From Sphagnum magellanicum (Eukaryota; Streptophyta; Sphagnopsida; Sphagnales; Sphagnaceae): a stretch of 64,000 nucleotides of DNA. The stretch covers positions 33,222,001 to 33,286,000 of the forward strand of contig CM038908.1 in assembly GCA_021904315.1 (NCBI GenBank). Direction: 5' to 3'. Both the position numbers and the translations under genes were made by a program. The notes beneath the pieces are model-generated. The model ran no database searches, was not told the DNA's origin, and saw only the letters and a program-made list of their open reading frames with translations. Of the stretch, positions 1 through 10,652 are shown in pieces. Every line of letters starts with the position of its first letter. Position 1 is the stretch's first letter.

Positions 1-410
1 GACAAATGATGGAGGCTTGAGCATATCATCCAACGTGTGCTTGGTATTTTCAAAAAACTCTTGATGAGTAGGGTGCACGAACTTGGTTTGAAACTGTTTG
101 GAGCCATGGTGTGGAAACTATTGGTTATTGAACCATTTTTTCAATGAAAATTAAATAAAATTGAAATTGAAAAGTTTATTGGAATTTGGGGGTGTTCTTT
201 ATGTTGTTGGAAAAGCCTTTAGCAAGTCAAATTTAATAGAGTTTATTTCACAATTTTCAAAGCTAAGGTGTGATTGATTTTTGAATGAATTTTGTTGCTA
301 GAAATTTAAACAAATTACAAAATTTGAGTTTGGAAGGAAAACTTAGTGGAGCGCTCAATGTCTTCACACTTGGGCCAACAACACAAGCTATATTAGTAGG
401 GATAATACAA
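1..410 (+). repeat. Dispersed repeat R, copy 1 (cut by window edge)
   Basis: Non-coding repeat shared with 26,880-27,110, 27,590-28,015 and 38,885-39,310, all in the same orientation. Shared landmarks in order are a GAGTAG-GTGCA word, GTTGTTGGAAAAGCCTTTAG, a run of AAATTTAAACAAATTACAAA type, TTTGGAAGGAAAA and ACACTTGGGCCAA. The left end lies outside the window. I see no terminal inverted repeats and no protein, so the class is unknown; it could be a MITE remnant, a SINE-like unit or part of a larger element. Confidence 0.7.
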
Positions 411-2236
411 AGCATATGGGGCACCATGGAGGCCATGGCTAAGTCACCAATTTTGATCTCAGTTTCATGTTTTTAAATGTGGTAAAAAAATGAAGAATTG
501 CAATGGAGAAAGAGGATGGGCAATGCCAATTTGGCATTAAAAAAAAATTAAAGACAAAGAAAAAATTCTCCTTTTTTATTTTGTCAAAAACATACCTCAA
601 TTAATTTCACAACAAAAAAAAAACATTTTTCACCTCCATTTGCAAAATGATTCGATGATTGCATTAATGTCACCTTGGTTCTATTCATGAAATTCATACA
701 AACCCTTGAACAATACCTAAATTCATTCTACCAAAAAATATTATGGTGAATAATTAGATAATGCATAAATAAACTAAATGTAACAAAAAATTTAATGAAA
801 ATGTGAAAAAGAGATTAACTTCAAATCAACCAAATTTGTTTCCCCAAAATTATTAGGTAGAATTTCAAAAAAATTTGTTATTGCCCTAAACTTTCCTCAC
901 ATGTGTGATCCCACCTATTTTGGTACTTTGGCCCTAACACAACGCCTGGTCTATTGCCAAATTATTTTAAGAAGAATAAATCAATGAGCCACAAGTGAAT
1001 GGGCTTGGAACCAACACCCAACATGTAAGCACATGTCATCACCTCCACATTAAGTTTTTAATTTACATTATCAAGTGAGCAAATGACAACCTTTAAAATA
1101 AATGAAGATGCAATGTGATGTTTCCCCAATGGCCAATGGGCATAGTTAGCTTAGCATAGAGGGCCATCTTCAATTACCTCTCATTATATGGGGTAATGTT
1201 TTTTCTTCACTTTTGGGATTTAGCCCATGTGGCCACTTGTGCTTTTGCTTTGGTATTCAAATGCCTAATAATCATCAATTATAAGAACTGTTCCCAACCC
1301 CACAATGTTCATTTCAAATTTACTAGCTATTAGTTAAATTATGGGGTGAAGTTTCTAGCTCTTGTTTAATTTTACAGGTGAAAATTTTAGGATTTGTAAT
1401 TAGAGCTTTCTTTGGTTTTTCTGCAAGAGCACTTAAGATTTTTTGATGAGGTGTAATTTGTTCAAATTGGAATCTAACAACTACTTATGGCATGGATTTG
1501 TTTTTTAACAATTATTAAGGATCAAAATATAATAATAACTAAGTACATGTTGCAAATCCAACCATAAACACAAGCATGCAAAATGCAAAGCAATCATACA
1601 CACATGAGAAATGAACCCCAAAAGTTAGCATTTCTAATAACAATGCATTCAAATTTCAAAAAACTAAATCAAAGTGAGAAGTAGACCTAAACAATTAAAG
1701 GGGAGTTGAACCTGTAAAACTAGCCTTTTTAACTCAACTAACTTCCAATTTCAAGTTCACTTAACCAACAAAATAAAAAATTGAAAAATTGTGAAGAAGG
1801 GAAAGACCATGTAGGTTCCAAAAATGCCAACAACCGCAAACATGAAAACAAAGGGTTTGTTTGATCATCCAACCATGGAATTCAACACAACATTGAAAAT
1901 CTTTAAATTTTTTTTAAAAAATCCATACTATTTTGTTAAAGTTTGTGTAAAATTTTGTCAAAAATATGTTATTTTCAAAGTTTTCCAAGTCCTTTTGCAA
2001 GTCCTTTTACACTATTTTTGAAGGTCCAAATCTCATATTTTGGACATTTGTAAAGTAAGATATTAGATTTGATAATGTGAAAAAAAATTAACTTATTTTC
2101 AAATTGAATTTTTTAAAAACAAGTTGGTGTAAAAACCACATAATTAAATAGTGGTTATGACTAGTTTTGGTTCCTATTAGCATGATTGCACCCTATAACA
2201 ATAATGGTGTCAAGCAACTTTCCATTGTTCAATGCA
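411..2236. other. AT-rich intergenic stretch
   Basis: Only short open frames of biased AT-rich composition. I see no conserved protein motif, RNA gene or clear repeat structure here. It lies downstream of the C-terminal end of the decayed hAT transposase on the minus strand and may include that element's 3' flank. Confidence 0.5.
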
Positions 2237-3179
2237 CTACTTGTAAGAGAAATTTGTATAATATAATATCATTGTGCACACATTTGGATACTTGTTGGCA
2301 AAAACAATTTTCCAAAATTTGAACTTCGTAAAGGCCAAAGTAAAAAAACATTTCTCATTTTCCACATTATTTACTACATACACCATAACAAGTTCAACCA
2401 ATTTGACATGCATAGGAAAGTTACAAATCAATATGTGAGATGTTGTCACATGTGCCACATTATGGTTAAAGGATTTAGGTCAAAAAGGGCAATCATGCAT
2501 GCTTTTGCATTTGATTTCATAATTAACTCGAACATGCTCTATTGGTAGTCAAGATGGTAACATTAAGGAGTTCATTCACCTAAACCTCCTTCTCATTCAA
2601 GCACAAGGTCTTGCTCCCACGAAAGTTGTTTTAAAAACCTACATGCGATTAACAAACAGAATGTCACAATCTAGTTGGAACCACTAGTATTAAGGACACA
2701 CAATCCTTAAAACATCCATGATGGCATTGGCTAGAAACCTAATTTCTAATTCATTAATTATTGCTTCTCCAACCCTTGCAATATATCTATAACAAATGCA
2801 TTGGGGATGGAAATATAACTTATGCATTGGTTCTTCACCAATGTTTTCACAATAGAATACATATGCTCTACGATAAAAGAAGCCACCATTGTGTCCAAAT
2901 CCTAATGCACTACCCAAATGTGTTAGCCAAAAACCTCAAATCTAATTACCTAACTATAGTATATTCAAATTTGGTATCCATCATATTTGGATGCTTTCAT
3001 GCTTGCACTCAAGTAATGCTTTGAAAGCCCAAAAGTTATATGTAATAAACTTTAAAATAAGATCACAATTGCCACAAGATCACACACAAATACATCTAGC
3101 ATTTGAGCAAATTTGATCAATGCATGCATAAATTCCAACAATGGCAAAATACATGCAAGGCCAAGCAAAATCTACAAGT

Positions 3180-4617
3180 CTAATAGATGTTCATAGTTCA
3201 ATTTTGTTTGTTAATTTGTAGGGTTGTTCAATGTCATTTTCATTAACAAAATTTTATATTCTAGCATCATTATTTTTTTAGGGTTCAACATTGAAATCCC
3301 TTTAACACTACTATAAAAACATGGTTCTTCTACTAATAACATCATGACTAATTTGACTATAGAGTCAAATCTATTTGTTTGAAATGATTGATCTAATGTT
3401 TGATTTGACTAAAGTCAAAATTAGGTATGTTTGTTTCAATTGAATAATAAGTTATTTTGTCAAAATGAACAATGTGTTGAACACATGTTGTATGTGGCAC
3501 CCATGTGGAACTATTTGATTTGACTAATGTAACTAATGTGACTAAAATTAGTCATTTAAATATGATTGATTATGAATGCAATGTTATTTTTGATGATGTG
3601 AAAATACTAAAATAATTTTGAAAAATATTATTTAATTTTTCTGAATTTAATTACTAAAAAATAGAAAGTAAATTGTGAATGTCATGTTTTCATTTGTTGC
3701 TTTTAATTATTCACATAAAAATAAGGAATGACATTTGAAATATAACATAATGACATGTGAAAAATGGAAGATGAAGAAAAAATATTTATTTTTAAAATTA
3801 ATGTGCATGTGAAACTTGAATTTTTTTCTTTTTTCTTTTTGAAATTTAAATCAATAAAAATAGGTTACAAAACTTCTATTGAAACATTAAATACATGTGA
3901 ATTTAATTTTAAAATTTCAAAAGTGAAATTGATTTCACTATGAAATTTCTTAAAATAAAACTTAATATAATTATTGTAGTTGAATTTTTTCAAAAATGAA
4001 AATATAAAAATTAATGCAATTTTTTACCATTTGGAATTTTAGAAATTATGAAATTCAATTAAATGATGATTGAAATAAATTTTATTTTTAATCAAAAGGA
4101 ATTATCAAATTAGAAATGAAATCAATTGAATTATGACATTAAAAATGTACATGTGTAAACACTTTCAACATGAAATTATCTAATTTTTATATAATAAAGT
4201 TATAATGCATGATATTAAAAAAATTGGTGTGTTCATATATCTTACAACAACCAATTATATCACCACATGATGTGGTGAATGAATGGTAAAGGCTTTGGGT
4301 TGTGGCCAAGGAAATGAAGGTCCAAAATTATTTTGGACATGTGTTTATGACATCATCATGATGAAACCCACTTGTCAAACTCCAAAAAAAATCAATAATA
4401 TAATATCCTTTTGGATTCATCCATAGTTCAATCTTTCAAAATTTTATTATTTTAAAATATATATGTTAATTGTTTTATTTAAATATTTTTTGGTTAATTA
4501 TTAATTTAAGTAATTTCAATCAATCTAAATAACCACGTCAACTAATAATTTTAATCATTTAAAATAATCATTGTAGTCAAAAAATTAGTTAAGTTTCTGG
4601 CATAAATGATTGGTCCA
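3180..4617. other. AT-rich insertion or remodelled middle of the hAT element
   Basis: About 1.4 kb of strongly AT-rich DNA sits exactly where the middle of the hAT transposase should be. Transposase homology stops near 3.17 kb and resumes at 4.62 kb. The left part contains CACTACTATAAAA at about 3,308, reminiscent of a CACTA start, but I find no matching right terminus. It may be a separate insertion or diverged element sequence. Confidence 0.4.
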
Positions 4618-4885
4618 TTATAATTGAGAACAATTTTGTCCTTTGTTTGTTTTAATGGGAATTTCAATCATAAAAACCAACATAAAAACACATTTATGTA
4701 GTAATGTAATTTTCACATTTTGGAGAATCTTATTCACTTTTGTTTTCATGAATTCCACAAGTTTTGTGAACTCTAAATGTTTTTTACATGAATGTGCAAA
4801 ATAAGCACAAAAGTCTATAACAAATTCTCCAAGTGCTTCACCAAAGGAAGTGTGGATAAGGTTTGCATTGCTAGATTTGTGCAAT

Positions 4886-5593
4886 CTTATTATATATTAA
4901 AGCAACAGTGGTGTCTATGTATCTGTTTGTGTGGGCAGTGCCTGGAAAATTCTTCCACTCACTGCCCGTTCCCTGTGGAGCTTCCCCAGATGTAACTTCC
5001 CCATATGTAACTAACTCCAAAGGAAAAAAAAATCAAGGGCAATCTGATTTTTTGAGGCGCTTCCCCACATGTAACTTCCCCAGATGTAACTGACTCCAGA
5101 GAAAAAAGAAATCAGGGGCAGTCTGATTTTTTGAGGCAAAAGATTTGGTAGACCAGAAAAAAATATTTAGGCCTTGGACAGCCCAGAATCTTTTTTTTTT
5201 TTTTTTTTTTTTTGTATTGACCAAGACTACCTTTTTTTTTCTTTTAGCTATTGTCCATCCCAATTAAGGGGACGGATGAAATGTTCGTCCGGCTTGATGA
5301 CGGGACGGATTTAAGGGAAGACCAGAAAAAAAATATTTAGGCCTTGGACAGCCCAGAATCAATTTTTTTTTTTTTTTGTATTGACCAAGACTACCTTTTT
5401 TTTCTTTTAGCTACTATCCATCCCAATTAAGGGGATGGATGAAATGTCTGTCCGGCTTGATGACGGGACGGATTTTGGGGAAGCTTTTTTTTTTTTAGCT
5501 ACTGTCCTTCCCGATTAAGGGGATGGATGAAATGTCCCCCGGTTTCTTTAAACTTAGTTTGTGTTTTAGAAACTTTTAACTTTTTTATTTTGG
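4886..5593 (+). mobile_element. Helitron-like non-autonomous element, copy 1 (rearranged)
   Basis: The 5' end (TCTTAT then ATATTAAAGCAACAGTGG) and the internal tandem modules (AACTTCCCCAGATGTAAC, GGCAGTCTGATTTTTTGAGG, TTTAGGCCTTGGACAGCCCA, GGGACGGATT) match the copy at 47,113-47,858. It sits inside the hAT transposase, and the two hAT halves join in frame if it is removed together with one copy of TGTGCAAT. That octamer lies on both sides (4,878-4,885 and 5,594-5,601). The expected 3' hairpin and CTAG end are absent; instead the last 50 bp or so are the reverse complement of the corresponding segment of the 47-kb copy. Confidence 0.75.
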
Positions 5594-6130
5594 TGTGCAA
5601 TGGGTTATAATGGATCCCCATAGAATGTGGAACATAGTCATCCCAAATTTGTTTTGTAACACCCAACTTGGTGCTTTGACGTACATTCACACCATCAACC
5701 CCAAAGTTGATGAATTTGTTAGTATTTTTTTTTTTTTGGGCAAGCTTTCTTTTATCATTAATGCCTCCATAATCACTTTGGTTAAAGTGTCATCTTAGAT
5801 CCTTCCAACACATGATCTAAAGAGATCAAAATAGGGATCCTTACCTATTTCTTCACAACATAGTAATGGATAAATAATCAAGATTATTTATCAAATGCAA
5901 TTTGATTTCATCACAACTAAAAACAATGTATTGTGCAACCCCAACTACCACCATTGTTGCCATCATTGCCTCATGGTGCATGAATTTTACAATTGTCCAC
6001 TTGAACTATTGGTCCAATTTTTCTTCTGGTTTCTTGGAATTACCAAAAATTCATGTAACAGCCTCAAGGATGGGATCACCCTGTTGCAACAAATGTAAAA
6101 CAACAAACTACATTACCTTCCTAACCTTTT

Positions 6131-7779
6131 TTCTTGTTATCTCATTTGTTAAAAGCACAACAACAATTTGATGATTATGATTAGCAAGTTCAACATGGTT
6201 CTTACATGTTTACTAGTTTTTGTCCTTTTTAGCTTTCTTGTGCCTTATTGCTTACAAAGTGAATCCCATTTAAAAACAAATATTTTGTCATTTCCTTCCA
6301 CCTACATACAAATTTTGCACCTAATATGTGCAAGCAATTAATTCCCCTACAACCAACTCCACCTGTGGTAATTTAACATCCTCAATTTGTTGGAACTTCT
6401 TATTCCTATCATATTTCCTTTTTTTAGACATTGGGTTGTGTGGGGTGGGCAAATTCACTTCAAGGGGTGGAAGTTCATTCAAGCACACAATATCTAAATC
6501 AAGTTCAGGATTTGGAAGATCATAACTACAAGATGATTAAAAAGGTTGAAAATGAGATGAAGAGGCAACATTTGGATCAAGCAAAACAAGAGGCTTAGTG
6601 ACAATAAGGTTTTTACTAGAATCCAAAAAATTGAAATTGTAAGATTATGAAAGTTAGGGTGCCATAATGAAGTGTGAAAAAAAATAAAATGAGACAATTA
6701 ACTAAACCTAAACTTTTACCTTTTTCACAAAACTTAAATGATAAACATACAACATGAAGAAGTTGGATACAAATGATAGGATGAACATTGGACAAGCTTA
6801 TATAATGTGCATTGCAAATTAAAACAAAACACACAACTTCAAAATCAAGGGACAAAAAAATAGTACTCACCTTAACATTGAAACTTGAAACAAGTTATTT
6901 CACATCAAAAGTTTCATATTTTAAATTCTTTCAAATTGCTCCCAAATCTTTCTAGAATTTGACCAAATGATTCCAAAATTTAGAATCCTTACACATCACA
7001 CAACTAATTGCACATAATCAATCAACATTAAGCACAACAAAATAACATAATTAAAATAGATCAAACTTTAAAACGTCATTCAAGGGCTTAAACTTCAACC
7101 TCCCATTTTTTAATCACTAACTCAATTTGCTATGGCAAACACGATATCAATGATTGCAAGACAAACATTAACAATATAAGTGACAATAATTTGAAAAACA
7201 CAAAGGCAAAAGCTTTAAGGTTTACTTGATCTAAACGATGGCAAGAACAACACATAAATGAAAGCAAAATGAAAGCTTGTATTTCTACATTTTCATTTTG
7301 AACTTCAGCAATAGGAACTTGTGTTTTGAATTGTTACAACACCATTGAGCAAGGAAATCCAACATTCAACTTAACCCACCAAAAGCACAATGGAAAAAAC
7401 ATCTAACTAAACATTCACATGCATTCTAATAGTAAACTAACAAGTATTTGAATGAATTAAACACATTGGAGACTTCTAGGAATGTAGAATAAAAATTTGG
7501 CAAGTGAAATAAAAAAGGGACAACCTTCAAGTGATAGTTTCTTTGAAGGAAAAATATGAGATAAACAACTTGAAGAGCAAAAAGGGGAATGATGATGACG
7601 ACAAAAGTAACCCGATTTGGGTCAATTTGGCTCTTAAGGGTTTAAACCATGGCTACTTAGAAAATGAGGTCTTGAACCATGTTCAAAACCAACAAAAGTT
7701 ACATAGGGGACGTTCAGACCAGGTTCCCAAAAGCCGCCCCTTTTGGCTCTTTATCATATAAGTGCGGGAAAAGCCCACA
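6131..7779. other. AT-rich intergenic stretch
   Basis: May include remnants of the N-terminal region of the hAT element near its left end, but I cannot identify a motif past about 6.13 kb. The remaining short frames are low-complexity. No gene is supported. Confidence 0.45.
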
Positions 7780-8040
7780 AATTTCAAATTCGAACAATTT
7801 GAGATGTCAAACCGTCCGTAGTCATCACCTCGACCAAATGCTACCGTGAGCGGGGATCTCGCGACCCCGCGCCTGCCGTGACTGTGACCGACACCGGGGC
7901 GTCTGGAAACACGAGGGTGGGGCCGGTGGGTCCCACTGCGTCCATTTAACGCTACTATGCCCACCGGCAACATCCGGTCATCGGGCCCCTCTGCGTCCAT
8001 TTAACGCTACTAGGCCCAGTGGCAACATCCAGTCATCCTG
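7780..8040. repeat. GC-rich island with a 55-bp direct duplication
   Basis: An abrupt GC- and CpG-rich block (about 7.80-8.04 kb) in otherwise AT-rich DNA. It contains two near-identical units beginning CTGCGTCCATTTAACGCTAC at 7,936 and 7,991, each ending in a GGCAACATCC-GTCATC run. A minus-strand frame of about 105 codons crosses it but has no recognisable domain. It could be an orphan promoter/CpG island, the end of a GC-rich mobile element, or captured DNA. Confidence 0.6.
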
Positions 8041-9780
8041 TCAGCCTTTACCGTTAGCAAGGTAACATTTTCCCAGGAGGTAAATAGTAAATAGCTTGCC
8101 AGTTTTGTCTTTCTTTCTTCTGTTTCTTTTGTGTGAGGAGAAAGAAACAGGACAAGAACTCGAGAACGTGTAACTTATGTAACTTAAAATTCCCAAAGCC
8201 ATCGCTTCTATTACCTTTAATCCTTTAATTATTGAAATGAATTTTTGTGAAAACAAGAAGTTAAGGCAGTGATTTATTTTTAAATGAAAATTTTCACCTT
8301 TTTCTTTTTGAAAAGGAATATTCTTTTAAAGATTCCCTTCTATAAAAAATATTATGCCGAAAATTGGCACAACTGCCTAAAAACATGAAAAGGTGCTTAA
8401 GATATTTCTTCTTTCATATTTTGAATATCACCAAATATAGCTAAATATTCTTATGAAATTATTGCCACTTGAGCAACATCACAAAATTGAAAAAAAGACG
8501 CTGAGTTGAGAGGTCTTGATCATATTTATGGCAGGCAGCCTATCAACTAAATAATTTCAGTAATCATATGACAATAACTATCATAGTACCTAGACTACCA
8601 GAATAAGTTCATGAAAAATTAACAGTATCAAACTCCAAACCTGAATTGATTTTTTGAAAGAAAATATTCATTTTGTCAATGTGAAAGCTGACCTAGGCGA
8701 CCATATTTCACACGGGGATTCTTTTTTGGGGGTTTAGGGTTTAACCCTTAAACCCTAAATCCTAAACCCTAACCCTTCCAGCTTTGTTGCCTCTGCCCCT
8801 CAAGGAGAGACTGCTGATGAGTTGCTTCTTGTTCTTGCAACATTCCCATTGATGATCCCTTGCACAATGAACCCTCGAAGAGCCAAAGCCTCATGTAACT
8901 CAAAATTGTTTTCTACACAAATGCTTGATATAAACGTTCGTAGAGCACTTATAATAACAAAAGAAAATATTTGGTGGCTTAACCAAAACATTGGATTTTA
9001 CTTGGACTGGGTGAACCAAATTCGCAAAAAACATAACAAGTCTTATTATATGCCTATTTTCATGATAAATGTTGAGTATACCATTTACCAGGCTGATGCC
9101 CAAAAATAAGTAGATAAATAAAGAAATACATCTTGCTATTTGAATACCTATAAAAACATCCTCATAATTGTTTGTTTGGGACAAAAGAGGGCATCAAAAA
9201 CAAAAAACAAAAAGAACCCCACCCTCCCCTCCCCCGTCCCCCTTGTAATATAATTAACTAATTTTCAAGATTTCATGTTCAAAATAGAATATTCGAAAAT
9301 AACTCAAAAGATTCTTTATTTTCCTTCCATTAAAATAATAATAAAACGAGAAAATTTTAGCATTTCAATTTTCTACTATAATATAATTATTAGTGTCAAA
9401 GCTGCCAAGCAGCATTTGTTCGGTGTGAAATTTCATCTAAATGCGAAAATTTTTAAAAAGAGGAATATCCTGTTGCAATATTCTTTTCTTCTGAACAAAA
9501 TCGTCAAATTTTCCCCCAAAAAATGTTTTTTTGAAAAACTTTCGCCACATTTGGACTCTGACTTTAGTTTGTTAGCAAATTTTTAACTAGTTTTAAAAAT
9601 ATTTAGACAGGTTTTGAGAATCTATCGCCATTTAATGCTAAATCCCTCTTGGGATGCTAGCCAGTGACACAATATCAGAAAATTGAAAAACAAATAAAAA
9701 TGTACCACATATATGTAGATATACATGTAGGGTTTACTGGTACCTACCTACGAATTAGTTCCCGAAGTTCCTATACTTGT
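8041..9780. other. Intergenic stretch upstream of the HIT4-like gene
   Basis: Mostly AT-rich. A short telomere-like cluster lies at about 8,730-8,780 (GTTTAGGG followed by several CCCTAAA words). A 63-codon minus-strand frame at 8,800-8,991 has protein-like composition but I recognise no family. No gene is supported. Confidence 0.5.
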
Positions 9781-10652
9781 TCCCTATTCTTGGCTGTCCT
9801 GTTCTCCAGAAACCCTAAGGGAAAGAAGAGAAAGGCTTTGTAAGGGCCTCAGGCAGGCGTGGGACGAAAAGGCGGTGTGAGGAGGATTCAGAGCTTCATC
9901 CTCTGTTGTTGCGGAGAGGGAAGAGATCAACACGGTGAGCATATCATCATCATCAGCAGCTTCGTTCATCGTTTTGCACTGCTGGATTTCCAGGCAGAAG
10001 CCCAAAGAGCTAAACCTTGTTTCTACGCTAAAAAAGATTGTACAAAAATTGTGGAGGTTTTATCAGTCCTCTGTGTGTCTGTGTCTGTCTCTCGGTTCTG
10101 AAACTCTTCTCTGTTTCTGACATTCTCTGTATATCGTAGAGCTATACAGATAGAGAGAGAGGGCTTTTGTGTGTTTCTGTGCTCGTGCCCCATCGGTTTG
10201 GAAAGTATGTGTGTATTTTTATGTTTTGATTCTGGATTCACCGTGGAGCGAGAAGGGAAGAATTGCATTATCTGTTTGTAAGGCAGATTGTTTGCTCTTA
10301 GATAGGAAGCTTGCACCGGTTTCGTTTTTTTTTTTTTTTAAAAATTTATTGGCAAGCAGAGTTGTGTTTACCATTTTATTTTTCTTGTGGGATTTGTAGG
10401 ATGTGTGTGCTGTCAGTATAGTGTGTCTGGAAGTGTTTGCCCTCTTCCTCCGAGAGAGAGAGAGAGAGAGAGAAGAGGAAGAAGAAATACAAATCGACGA
10501 CGTAACAAGGTCCTCCCTCGTTCCAGAAGAGTTTCCCGTGTGGTTTTTGGGATCTCAGCAAGCACACAGCAATTCGAGGGAACAAAAGGGCACGGATTCA
10601 GAGTCCGGGAAGGACTAAACAGGGAGCCTGGATGCCACAACCAGGGCACAGC
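9781..10652 (+). promoter_or_regulatory. Promoter-proximal region and 5' leader of the HIT4-like gene
   Basis: Base composition shifts away from AT-rich near 9.78 kb. A pyrimidine/purine-rich leader includes a (GA)n tract at 10,452-10,473, of the GAGA type common in plant 5' leaders. A plausible leader intron runs from a consensus-like donor (CACG/GTGAGC, intron start 9,935) to a pyrimidine-rich acceptor ending TTTGTAG at 10,399. Neither the transcription start nor this intron can be confirmed from sequence alone. Confidence 0.4.

Larger units (their letters stand above)
2237..6130 (-). pseudogene. Decayed hAT-superfamily transposase (ZNF862-like type)
   Basis: Pieces of one hAT transposase lie in the expected order on the minus strand. 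Near 6.0-5.8 kb are an FSCDEIK-like and an ILISLDHVLEG-like piece. At 5.84-5.60 kb is TLTKVIMEALMIKES, then FGVDGVNV and GVTKQIWDDYVPHSMGIHYN. At 4.88-4.62 kb is AYFAHSCKKHLEFTKL followed by MKTKVNKILQNVKI. At 3.17-3.03 kb is ALIKFAQMLDVFVCDLVA, at 2.92-2.69 kb ELEIRFLANAIMDVLRIV, and at 2.46-2.24 kb the C-terminal dimerisation block KLVELVMVYVVNNVENEKCF. Frames shift several times and in-frame stops occur, so it is dead. A Helitron-like element (4,886-5,593) and an AT-rich block (about 3.18-4.62 kb) interrupt it. I did not find terminal inverted repeats. The family match rests on remembered hAT protein patterns, not on a search. Confidence 0.8.

Noticed and set aside
3308-4617. CACTACTATAAAA as the left end of a CACTA transposon
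   Set aside because: No matching inverted right end or 3-bp target duplication could be found.
7683-8000. 105-codon minus-strand frame in the GC-rich island
   Set aside because: Long frame expected from GC-rich composition; it spans a tandem duplication and shows no motif.
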